This document shows positions 48,615 through 59,300 of a stretch of DNA of 64,000 nt, one piece after another. The stretch is from Chondrosia reniformis (lineage: Eukaryota > Porifera > Demospongiae > Chondrillida > Chondrillidae), in NCBI GenBank assembly GCA_947172415.1, contig OX359193.1:878501-942500 (forward strand), written 5' to 3'. The position numbers and the translations under genes were made by a program. Positions within the stretch are counted from its first letter, which is position 1; each line of letters opens with the position of its first letter. The notes below the pieces were generated by a model. That model saw only the letters and a list, made by a program, of their open reading frames with translations, ran no database searches and had not been told where the DNA came from.

Positions 48615-49385
48615 AATTTCTTAAATTCCCTTGCTGAAGTTAAGTTTTTGCTGAAGTTAAAAAATTCCTTTGCTGAAGTTAAGTTTTTGCTGAAGTTAAA
48701 AAATTTCTTTGCTAAAGTGCTTCTTTACTGATTCAGAAGTTAGAAATTTTTGCTGAAGTTAAAATTTGTGGAAGTTAAAACATTTTTGGCTGAATTTCTT
48801 TGCTAAAGTTCAAGTTAAATTTCTTTACTGAAGTTAAATTATTGAATTTAAAAATTTCTTTGCTTAACATTTTCTTTGCTGAAGTTAAAAAAATCTTTGC
48901 TGAAGTAAACAAAAATTTGCTGAAGTTAGAAAAATTTCTTTGCTGAAGTAAAAGATTCTTTGCTGAATTTAAAAAAAATTACTTTGCAGAAGTAAAAAAA
49001 TTCTTTGCTGAAGTAAAAGTTTCTTTGCTGAAGATTGCTGAAGTAAACAAATTCTTTGCTGAATTAAAAAATACTTTGCTGAAGGAAAAACCTCTTTGCT
49101 GAAGTTAAAAAAATGGTGAAGGAAAATATTCTTTGCTGAATTTAAAAAAATTATCGAAGTTAGAAAAATTTCTTTTGCTGAAGTTAAACAAAAATTACTT
49201 TGCTGAAGGAAAAACTTCTTTGCTGAACTTTTGCTAAACAAAATTACTTTGCTGATTCAGAAGGAAAAACTTCTTTGCTGAATTGATAAAATTCTTTGCT
49301 AAAGTTAAACAAAATAAATGATGAAGTTAAAACATTTCTTTCCTGATCATGAAGTTCTTTGCTGAAGTTAATTATTTAAATAATT
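48615..49385. repeat. Degenerate tandem array of a CTTTGCTGAAGTTAAAAA unit (first block)
   Basis: Dozens of diverged units, 18-24 bp, contain TTTGCTGAAGTTAAA. On the minus strand each reads TTTTTAACTTCAGCAAAG, a pyrimidine tract plus CAG like a 3' splice site. Many indels mean no protein frame is conserved; the 90-aa minus frame here is low-complexity. Confidence 0.85.
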
Positions 49386-49724
49386 TAGTTTGAAGAATAC
49401 ATTTATGAGATCCAATTTTGCAGAATGCAACAAATTAATAATGCTAATTTTGCCAAAAATCTGAAAATGCCAAAGATCTTGAAAAATGCCAAAACTCTTG
49501 AAAAATGCATTTCTTGAAAAATTAAAGCCATGCAATCTTAATCTTGAAAACTGCCATGAAAAATGCTTTACTCCACAATGTCATACTAAAATACATACAA
49601 TCACCCATGCACATGTACATACACAAAAACTTACCTACAACATATAAAAGCTAATAATATAACAAATACACACAACCAATTGCAATTTCCACCAAAATCC
49701 TCAGGAAACTTCCTTGCTATATAA

Positions 49725-50175
49725 AAATATTTAAGTTATTGCTGAAGTTAGAAAACTTTCTCTGCTGAAGTAAAAAATATTTGCTAAAGTTCTTTACTGA
49801 AATTAAAAAAATATTTGCTGAATTCTTTGCTTAAGTTAAAAATGTCTGCTGAAATTAATTTCTTTCTGAAGTTAAAATAATTCTTTGCTAAAGTTAAATA
49901 AATCTTTGCTGAAGTTAAAATTTCGTTGTTAAAGTTAAATTTGCTCATGCTGATCATGAAGTTAAAAAAATTCTTTGCTGAAGTTAAAAATTCTTTGTTG
50001 AAGTTAAAAAAATCTGATCATGAAGTTAAAAAAAATCTTTGCTGAAGTTAAAAAAATTCTTTGCTGAAGTTAAATTTTTTTTGCTGAAGTTGAAAAAAAT
50101 TCTTTGCTAGCTGAAGTTAAAAAAAATCTTTGCTGAAGTTAAAAATTTCTTTGCTGAAGCTAAAAAAATTGTCTG
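49725..50175. repeat. Degenerate CTTTGCTGAAGTTAAAAA array (second block)
   Basis: The same unit as the first block. The two blocks are separated, and the second followed, by related spacers of about 300 bp (49400-49720 and 50175-50520), each with TTGCAGAATGCAACAAATTA, GAAAAATGCCAAA runs and AATTGCAATTTCCACCAAAATC. The whole array-plus-spacer module is therefore duplicated. Confidence 0.85.
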
Positions 50176-50875
50176 CTGTTATGAGATTAAGTTAATGCCA
50201 ATTTTGCAGAATGCAACAAATTAAAAATGCTAATTTTGCAAAAATCTTTAAAATGCCAAAAATCTGAAAAATGCCAAAGATCTTGAAAAATACCAAAACT
50301 CTTGAAAAAATGCAATTCTTGAAAAATTAAAGCCATGCAATCTTAATCTTGAAAACTGCCATGAAAAATGCCTTAACTCCACATACTAGATACATACAAT
50401 CACCCATATGTACATACACAAAAAAACTTACCTTCAACATAAAAGCTAACAAATACAACCAATTGCAATTTCCACCAAAATCTTCAAAAACCAATGCAAA
50501 CGTGTGAAATGCTTGAAATGTATGCAATGCAATTACCTTAAAACGGGCAGCCTAAAACAGGGACTCCGGTCAGAGCTTCTCTTCGCCGAGTCGGTGGGTA
50601 CTGGTCCCACGCACTGCTTCCAGACCATCAGCCTCGATCTTCGGGAGAACAAACGCACAAAGGCGAGTTGCTAGGGAGGAACAACTCCGGATCCTAGGCC
50701 ATAATGGAGAAGACCATCCCCCTCAGAGAAACCTCAGATCCTTCAGCAGCACATGGTCCCATGACCGTACTCCAAGCCATGGTTGTCGCACCAAATTCCC
50801 GGAGGCTGGCGAACCGTATACTCCGGCGCTGGACAGAGCGGGGCCCGAAGGCCAAAGAATGAAATTTGCTAGGGT

Positions 50876-50884
50876 CTATTTATA
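50876..50884 (-). promoter_or_regulatory. Candidate TATA box, minus strand
   Basis: CTATTTATA on the plus strand reads TATAAATAG on the minus. It lies just upstream of the GC-rich segment that ends in a splice donor at 50537. No other clear TATA was seen upstream of the housekeeping genes. Confidence 0.4.
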
Positions 50885-52799
50885 ATAAAAACGTATTTTT
50901 TCGTAAATGATTTTCTGGTGGCAAGTTCGGGAACAATAGGTACGCGTAGTACATCTATTCAGCTATTCAACGAAGATTTTTGCTGCACGACAAAATAAGT
51001 GTTCGAGAACAATGAATAAATTCAGCTATTCAGCTATTCAGCTATTCAGCTATTCACAATTCATAATCACGTACAATCTTCTCCATAGAAAGAACATCTT
51101 CACTACGGTCATGCACAACAACGCAGCTCGTTACGACCATATATAGCAATGAGCCAATGTTGCAACATAATACAGAGATATATCTGTACTGCTATATGCT
51201 ATAGCATAGATATACGTATATATATCAAAATTTTCTAACAATATAGATGAACTTGTTTTTGTAAGCATGATAGCTTCACGCCATGTACAGGAGAATACGA
51301 GTCAATCTTATACTTCGAAGCATCCAATGTAAATTGAACCCACAACGTATATACGCATGCATGCATGCATGGGGAAGAGAATTAATGCGCATTATAAATT
51401 TATATATATGCATGTGAGACAAGCTATATAACAGCCGTAAAGCTATATTGAAGGCGAAATTTATTAGAATTAACGTGCTATTGAAGGCGAAACATTATTT
51501 GAACAAGGTGAAAATTTATTAGAGCATTTGCTTTAACGATTAAAGTTATTTAATTCTAGATCTCTTCTTAAGCTTGTATTGTTCACTTAAAGGTATGTAT
51601 GCGCGCTCCCAACGTACATTTCACTTATTTGTTTGCCTATATGTCGACAAATTCAATTGGTATATACGTACATATTATAATATTCCTTTGTGAGCGCTCA
51701 TATCACTCATTTTATACATTATGTTTGATAACAAAATTTGCAGAGTACAAAAATAACACATCAAATAAATAATCTACAAAGACTGATAAATACAGTGATT
51801 CAGAAGGTAATTGTGATTATGCCAAAACAGGAATTATTACAGGTACTGTACCTATAACACGGATACAAATAAAAAATGTTAATTGTATACACCGGTAATT
51901 ATAAGTGATGGCCCATTTCATGTTCATGCAGTTATATATTAAGGAGTCATTTGGTTATAAGATTCCAACCACTGTGCAAGGACTAGCAGACATACATCTT
52001 CTCCATCTAGGTCTGATAGCTCTTGATAGTCAAATTCACCAAATCCCAGTCTTCTACATTTTATCTTACACGGACATAGACACCTGTTGCAGTTCAAATT
52101 TGGTCAGTGGAAGAGACAGTATAATACTTTCAACAGCTGAACAAATTAAAAGGAAACATTTACATTATCATGGGTATTGTATTGTCTACCTACATAATAA
52201 GAGCAACACCTGGTTAGAGCAGACAAGGAAGAAGTATACCCTCAATTTAGACCATTCCAGTTTCTATATTTGATTGATATATAATTCAGCACTCCCTTTA
52301 TAACTTTCCACCCATTCAGTACTGAGCAAAGGTACAAGCAATAACACTCAAGTGTTACCAACTCACTGGGACTACATGAAACTGGTGTTATCTTTCACCT
52401 TATCTCATTGGCAATATCTCCCTTGTCAATGATTGTTCCTTCCATTTATCCACCATTGTAGGCACAAAGTCTTATATAAGCATCGTCGAGACTGGGGGGT
52501 ATAAATCTACAAGAAAAAAACAATATAATACTGACTGTGTATAGTGATAGTACTAATAAACACTGATTAATTGGTGCACATACTGTACCTTGTGTCTTCC
52601 GTCGCCATTTTTGTAATGCTTAGCCGACGGGAAAATCCCTTAGCTCACTTACGTACTACAGTGAATGGCAGCCGTGCTGAATCTTTGTACCTGGAAGCAG
52701 ACCATATTCATAAGACAGTGATATGCTAAGCAGAGAATAGCAAGATATTACGAGACTTTGAGCGAGAATTGAAAACTTGGTCTAGATGACAGCTAGAAA
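50885..52799. other. Gene-poor AT-rich stretch
   Basis: Contains a short TCAGCTAT tandem repeat (51021-51056) and GCATGCATGCATG near 51355. A 122-codon frame at 51905-52273 has no recognised domain; it could be a transposon remnant. Confidence 0.4.
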
Positions 52800-53288
52800 T
52801 TCTTCAATGGCATTTCATTGAGCAAAAATGGACTCCTTGCAGTTGCAGACAATTTTAATAGCCAAGTCTTCATTTTTCATCAGAATGGAACAATTGACAG
52901 AGTCTTTAGTGTCAGAAACAAGAAGGAATTTGTGAAACGCATGCCCGGGCTTGTCTTCACCTCAGAAGATGACATAGCAATAGCTGATTTCAATGGCCAA
53001 TTGTTGCTGCTGTACTCCAAAAGAGGAGCCCACAGAATGACGATAGAGCAGCCAGCCAGTGTCGCAGTCAATTTGATGGGGAACTACTACATCTGTATGC
53101 CAAAGAAACATGTAATTTCTGTCTATGGGAAAAATGGAGACTACTTGTTTAATTTTGATCAAGCATGTTTACAAAACACACCTTCAAACTCAAAATTTGA
53201 AATGAGAAATCTATCACAAGTAGTTCTAGTTTGGGGGCGCCAGGCACCCCACGAGTTTTTTAAACTCAAAATACTTGTTGCTATATGA
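52800..53288 (+). pseudogene. NHL-repeat beta-propeller fragment
   Basis: An open frame reads ISLSKNGLLAVADNFNSQVF, then VFSVRNKKEF, IAIADFNGQLLLLYSKRG, VAVNLMGNYYICMPKKHVIS and VYGKNGDYLFNF. The recurring pattern (G-x-L-x-V-A-D, then V-x-V-F/Y-x-x-x-G) is that of NHL blades as in TRIM-NHL proteins, where it binds RNA or protein. An in-frame TAG lies just upstream and no ATG precedes the first blade; the first in-frame Met is about 40 residues in. It ends without further blades. It is a lone exon or, more likely, a gene fragment or pseudogene. No neighbouring RING or B-box sequence was seen. Confidence 0.5.
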
Positions 53289-54216
53289 ATTGTGTTATAC
53301 ATAATATGTTAATTGAATTTGTGACATTTGTTGTAAATTAACTTTATGACAATTAAAAGTTGTACATTATTATATATACAATATTTGTAATACGTATGTG
53401 CAAACAATTATGGTCTTTAGTTTGTGTATGTGTGTGTGTATGTTGACTCTAACTAAACAATCATGTGTCCCTATAGGTATTTTTGTTAATTAGATACATA
53501 TTGTGTAAATTAGATATATGGAGGGATACGTATATAGCTTGATCATTTTGAAATGTAAATATGTACGTACATGTGTGTGTATACAAAACCTTAATTATTT
53601 AATAACATTGTTATATAGAATAATTTAATTAGCTATATGTATTATATGTATTTGGGTTTATGAAAGCTAAATACCACAGCAATCAATTATATAATATCAT
53701 TTTTGAACTATATTTGCAGACCTCGTATGAGCTAAATGTTTAATTATAATAATTAGCTATGTATACGTTTATGTGGCTAATTTTATACATACTGAATTTC
53801 ATGGTACAACATTTATGCACAATATTGTCACAAAATTAGTTTTAAATTAGTATGATCATGTTAAGACAGTCTCCTAGGTAATTGTAATGTAATATACTTC
53901 TGCAACTTGATTGGCTGATCAGGCATATATATTTATTTCTATCATGTTCTATAGTGTTCATATCATATGAGTATGTGTATTGCTGCATCACTTCAATAAA
54001 GTCCCTAAATTCACATACTGTTTAAACGCTGATCGATGATATATCAGAGAGTACGGTAGCAAGCAAGCAAGGGTGTTGTATGATTCATGCATATATATAA
54101 ATGCTGATCGATGATATATATATATACTGTCTAATAATGTAGCCATGTGGAAATATACATATATATATAAAGGTTTTTAGTTATATACAGAAAGGTTCCT
54201 CATATATATACGTATG
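53289..54216. other. AT-rich intergenic stretch with no supported gene
   Basis: Long AT-rich tract with TATATA and ACGTA microsatellite-like pieces. I see no coding exon in it. Confidence 0.45.
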
Positions 54217-54574
54217 TACCGTAAAATGTACCGGGAAATTTTCGTGGGAAAAATTTTCGTGTTAAAATATTTTCGTGGTCTGGGGGCTGCCACGAAAATA
54301 TATTACCACGAAAATTTATACACGTTACGTAATTACGATTGTTGCTGCTGGTACTTCGGACGAAAGTGAGCCCTTTGGGTCGGGTAAACCGTCCTTGCGC
54401 TGCAGGTATCGCAGTAGAGCCATTTTGGCCGCGCTCAGCTGTGTTGCGTTTACATATACGTAGATTGTACAACGTGTTATTATTCGTTGTTAAAAATATT
54501 TCGTGTGATAAATTTTCGTGGTTTGAGCCAACAACGAAAATAATTTAACAACGAAAATTTCCCGAATTACGGTA
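54217..54574. mobile_element. Foldback element with TACCGTAA ends and AATTTTCGTGG subrepeats
   Basis: Left end TACCGTAAAATGTACCGGGA; right end TCCCGAATTACGGTA after an imperfect stem. It contains several inverted copies of AAATTTTCGTG and a GC-richer unique core (about 54340-54450). 358 bp, 380 bp upstream of the secreted-protein signal peptide. Confidence 0.75.
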
Positions 54575-54950
54575 CTATGCAGCTATATACGTACATGATA
54601 TTCAATTTTCTCCGGTCATTATATTAGACACACAAGTTAATTTACTAATAAGGGAGCTAGTAACTGTAATTTTGACGAGATTACTTGCTTGAACTGCTGT
54701 GTGAGGCAACAGTTCCCTGATGTATATACAACTGACCATGATTAGCTCACCAAAAACAGGAACAATTAACAGGTTATGTGGCCATATATTCTGTGTTCTT
54801 CTACAAATGCAAGACTATATAAACGAGGACCCCCTCTATGCAGCATACTACGTACATCAGAAAAGCAATTTAATTATCAAGATCAACTTAAAGAAGAACT
54901 TGTCAGTAAAGAGTTGCAAAGCTTCAAGGAAATCACAAAAATCGAAGAAG

Positions 54951-55904
54951 ATGAGACAAATTATTTTCACTTGTTTGATGCTTTTGGCATTTAATGCAAT
55001 CAATTGCAAGTCCGAAGATGTGCTAGCAAATACGAATAACAATTTACGACCATTACCAGGTAGAAATTATATATATATAAATTATTATACGTATATAACA
55101 CTTACCATGTATTTATAGACAGGGATCGATCTGAACTTGGCAAAAAAATGCAAAGTCCTTAGAATTATCCCTGGTTATAGAAATGTAGGGTTACATATAT
55201 GTTATAATGTCACACTTTGTTGACTTATTATAATACATGTATATACATATATATATGAGAGTACAGTATACTATATATATATATAACTATTTGGGTTTAT
55301 CAATATATTCTCATTGTGAAAGTTAAATTATATACTTTATTTTAAATTTATAGTGTTAAGCAGTGGTACAGTGTACACGAGATGGGGGCGGACTGTCTGT
55401 CCACATGGGGCTACAAGAGTCATGTTTGGAATAGCTGGTGGAGCAGGATATGATCAAAAAGGGGGAGGAGCTAATCTCTTGTGTCTCCCATACAGTCCTA
55501 AATACCTTGGCTATAACTTGCACCATCGGGGTGGAACATGCATCTCTCCAGTTGAATATGAAACAAGTCAAGGTCCACTCAACCGCCACCTACACCAACA
55601 CAATGTGCCATGTGCTGTGTGTGAGATTAGCAGGTCAAAGCTGTATATGTTTCCAGCCTTGACTACCTGTCCACATGGATGGACTATTGAATACAATGGA
55701 TACCTAATGGCAACACACTCTCATCATCCCAGAGGTGAATATGTGTGCATTGATCGCTATGCAACTGCTATCCATGGCAGTGGACACCATACACACAATG
55801 CTCATGACCTTTATTTTGTGGAACCAAAGTGCAATGGAGTCTTCCCTTGTCCACCTTATAACCATAAGAAGGAGCTTGCATGTGTTGTCTGCAGCAAGAG
55901 GTAA
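54951..55904 (+). CDS. Secreted short-chain collagen C4/spongin NC-domain-like protein (2 exons)
   Basis: Exons 54951-55059 and 55354-55904 (660 nt, 219 aa). The start at 54951 is chosen because it opens a signal peptide (MRQIIFTCLMLLAFNAINC); the frame is open upstream, but that sequence is not signal-like. Exon 2 carries the motif series VYTRWGRTVCP, GIAGGAGYDQKGGGANLLCL, CAVCEISR, FPALTTCPHGWTIEYNGYLM, and a Cys-rich end. This set characterises the non-collagenous domain of sponge short-chain collagens (Ephydatia C4/spongin type) and many secreted invertebrate proteins. No Gly-X-Y collagen segment precedes it here, so it is the NC domain alone. Probably extracellular matrix or secreted. 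Its neighbours give no functional hint. Confidence 0.8.
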
Positions 55905-56304
55905 TATTCTTAGCACTATTTCTATCAGTTGGAAACATTCATAGCTATAGTATAACATAATACCATATTGTGTGCTATTTAATTTTAATCTTAATTATAA
56001 CTCATTCTTAACTATAATACAACTATTTATATAGTAATAGTATTGTATTAAAATGGTAATTGGCCACACTTTTCATTTAATTGTATGTGCATTGCTATCA
56101 GACATTTTATAATTAATTGTCATATTGAGATAAATTTCCATTAAAATTTTAGATCTGATTATGATCATGAAATAACAATAAGCCATTGATGTAGAAGAAT
56201 CAATTATATACGTACGTATATATAGAGTTATAACCACTAAAAATAGGAGTTACAACATTAATAAAGCAAATACGTAGCATGAGGAACATTGCCTCTTCTC
56301 TGCT
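55905..56304. other. Convergent 3' region, secreted protein / SHPRH
   Basis: AT-rich, 400 bp between the two stop codons. No feature recognised beyond probable 3' UTR. Confidence 0.45.
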
Positions 56305-59300
56305 CTACAGTGCAAACAAGTCTTGAAACTGTCCCATTGTTAATTCACATTTCCTCTCGCTTGTCTCCAAATTAATCAAACTATGATGAAATGACACTCT
56401 TAAAAATAATCTGAACATGAACAATGGAAAATTACACAGAATATGCGATGACGATACAATGTATCATCTTTTAAGCAAGCTTGTGTAATATAAAGTTACT
56501 TTTCTTTTCTTTTAATGTCTATAGACTGGGTCATGTACAGTATATAAAAATTGGAATGCAAATTTTAGGCAATCGTAATGATAAAATGACCAGCTTCTGT
56601 ATCTGAATATACAGTCTACTAACTTGTCACTGATACAGTTCCAATCTCCCTCTTCAGGATGGAGGAGATGGTACATCTTCTCTTCAACAGTTTCTTTGAC
56701 ATAAAATCGATGAACTGTTGTTCTCCTATACCAACAGAACATACTAAAGCATAATAGAATATTCCGAAATAGAAAATTCCTTTAACTGTGTTGAACTTAT
56801 CTTTGGGATGGTACATCCTTTGACTTTTTGAGCGTTTAGAAATGCAGGACTGAAGAAGACCCCCAGGGTCGAAATGTTTGACCAAGAAATGAAAACCAAA
56901 CTGCGTTTCTAAACGCTCAAAAAGTCTAAGGATGTACGTACCATCCCAAAGATACTAAAGCATGTTACAAAACTCTCATTCAAAATAAAATACATATATA
57001 TATACGTTCACTATTTTTAACATTTTAAAAATGAAGTAAGATGGCAGTGCTGCAACAGTGACTAGAACATCTGGAAAAGTGACAAAACAAGACAGTGATC
57101 ATGTGATAAGGCTAACCATATAGAAGTAGCACACTGAAATTTAAGTCCCTTAACCATACTTCTGTGTGCAGGCCTAAAGTATTCTTTTATATAGTACATA
57201 CGTACATACATACATACATATGGGCTCACAAAAGATCAGTAAGAAGACAAAGATTCCCAGGGTCACTGATGAAGGGTGGAATTCCCAGAAACAGCTGTCT
57301 GGTCCAGTGGAGAAGAAGAGAGAAGTAGAAGGAGAAACCTCTTGCATGTATCCTCATCCAAAGTTCCTTATAGGCCAGTATTTACAATAATCCATTCTCA
57401 ACATGCTGTACACACTACCTACCTGGTCTGTCCCATCCTGTGAATTCTTCCTATGGCTTGCTGCTCAGCAGCAGGATTCAGCGACGGCTCACACAATATG
57501 ACATGAGTGGCTTCAACAATGTTGAGACCATTAGCTCCAATGTGAAGTGGAAGAAGTAACACTCCAATGGAAGCTGACGTTTTGAAAGCAGTTAGTCCCT
57601 TCTAAGGAAGGATAAAAGGACCTCAATCATATAAAAGAATTAGGATATTATATATATATATTATATTATATGTACAGAGATTCATTGCTGCATATCAGTG
57701 TTCATGAAATGAGTTCATTATTGGAGTAGATCACTGTAAAGATTTATTCAATAAATGACAAGAAGTTTCAATCCGTAGTTCTTCATCAGTTGTTGGTAAA
57801 GTGTTACTCTTATAAACTGAAAATAAGCAGTCAAAATTGGTGTGATTGAGTAACAGGATAAGGACAATATTCTAACAATTGATATGGATCTACTGCACAT
57901 TTCAAAATGTTTTATCATCAATTAAATGAATCTCCGCTGTGTTTCACCACAAAATAAATATGAAAATGAATGCAGATCAACGGCAATAAGTCTTACATTA
58001 CCTTTAAAGTACGTACATACGTACACATCCATAGTGTGCAAAGTAATGAGAATTCAGGCATTGTGCATTCCATCGCATGTGATTACCTGCTGTGTGCTGT
58101 TGGATTTCATGTATTCCAACACAACTCCATTTTCTCTCAACCCTTTGGCCAACAGGTCTAACACAGACAACCACTACATTCACAAAGAACACATTTTAAT
58201 ATACACACGTCTCAATGTACACCACCAGCATGACGGCAGACCTGCGAGAAGACTAAAGTCTTGGCAGTGGGGTCGTCTTGAAGGATTCTTAGAATTTTCC
58301 TGATTACAGCCTTTATCTTTGTAGAATGGTCACCCTAAACAATCATATAAGGAAGAAGAAATATTAATACAACTGATTCACTGTATATATACAATATATA
58401 ATAGCACTTTTGTGTGAGGTTCTCACTTGCACTTGCATTTCCTGAACTGGGTTTGTGGTTTGGGTAGTGACGACATGAATTTCGCAATGTTCAGCCCAAG
58501 CTCTACAGACTGGGCATTTGAGCTTGTATCTCTTTACAAATGGCCACTTATATGGAGACCTGTTGTTCTGCATCTGTTCGGTGCAGCTAACACACAAGGA
58601 GTGACCACAAGGAAGCAGACACCACTGCACGGATTGAACAGGACAAGACAGAGAATATAGAACACAACTACAATGAACATGAGAGTTAATTGCACTTGGC
58701 CTGTACAAAGGCTAAGATGATAAGCAAAAAATAATCACTGGAAAGTATTACGCCAACCAGCCAAGTGACCTATCTTAGCTGGGGGACCGAAGTCCTATTA
58801 AATTGGCAACCAGTGATTGCCTCCCAGTCATCCAAGATCCCCAGTGATTATTTTTGCTTATCAACACAACTACAATATACAGTATATAAGCAAACTGGCA
58901 AAAACATATACACGACACTAGATAAACTATTATCATAAATTGACTAGCTATTATCATAAATTGACTCTGGATTTACCCCACCCACTCATGTCCCTTGAGG
59001 AGTGCAATAAGCCAATGGGTGGAATCAGATGGAAACCAGAGTCTCCCCATAATTACTCCATAGGATGAGGTGAGTTAGCTCAAAATTGTAAAAGCCAAGA
59101 ATTCACAGAAGATCAAGATAAAGAAAAAGACAAAGACTCCCAGGATCACTGATGAAGGGTGGAATTCCCAGAAACGGCTGTCTGACACAGTGGAGAAGAA
59201 GATGAAAGAAGGGAAAAGAAGGAAGAAAAGACTCCTGTATCTTCATCCAAAGCTCTTTTCAGGTTTAATTCCCCTATAGGCTCTTTTACAGAATAGGCAT

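Larger units (their letters stand above)
46479..50628 (-). other. Possible uncharacterised minus-strand spliced transcription unit (coding status unknown)
   Basis: A TATAAATA box reads on the minus strand at about 50876-50884. Downstream is a GC-rich 5' segment (about 50540-50850) ending in a consensus donor, AAG|GTAATT at 50537. The first ATG, in excellent context (ACCATGG), opens only 28 codons; a second opens MVWKQCVGPVPTDSAKR up to that donor. Candidate further exons: after acceptor TTCCTTTAG (47821), after acceptor CCTTCCTGTAG (near 47394), and a terminal frame to a TAA at 46479 ending HSENAEDEEEA. I could not join these with consistent phase, and recognise no protein family. It may be a noncoding RNA, a decayed gene, or a gene with an exon I missed. 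Confidence 0.3.

Noticed and set aside
48200..48616. 138-codon plus frame with Lys/Gln/Ser-rich sequence
   Set aside because: Built from degenerate repeats of AGCTCAAAGTGGCAAGTCAA; no domain, no splice context; composition explains the open frame.
51905..52273. 122-codon plus frame
   Set aside because: No recognised family, no splice partners found; may be a transposon relic but not supported as a gene.
54720..54950. Upstream extension of the secreted-protein frame (start at 54720)
   Set aside because: In frame, but it would bury the signal peptide at residue 78; the ATG at 54951 gives a standard signal peptide.
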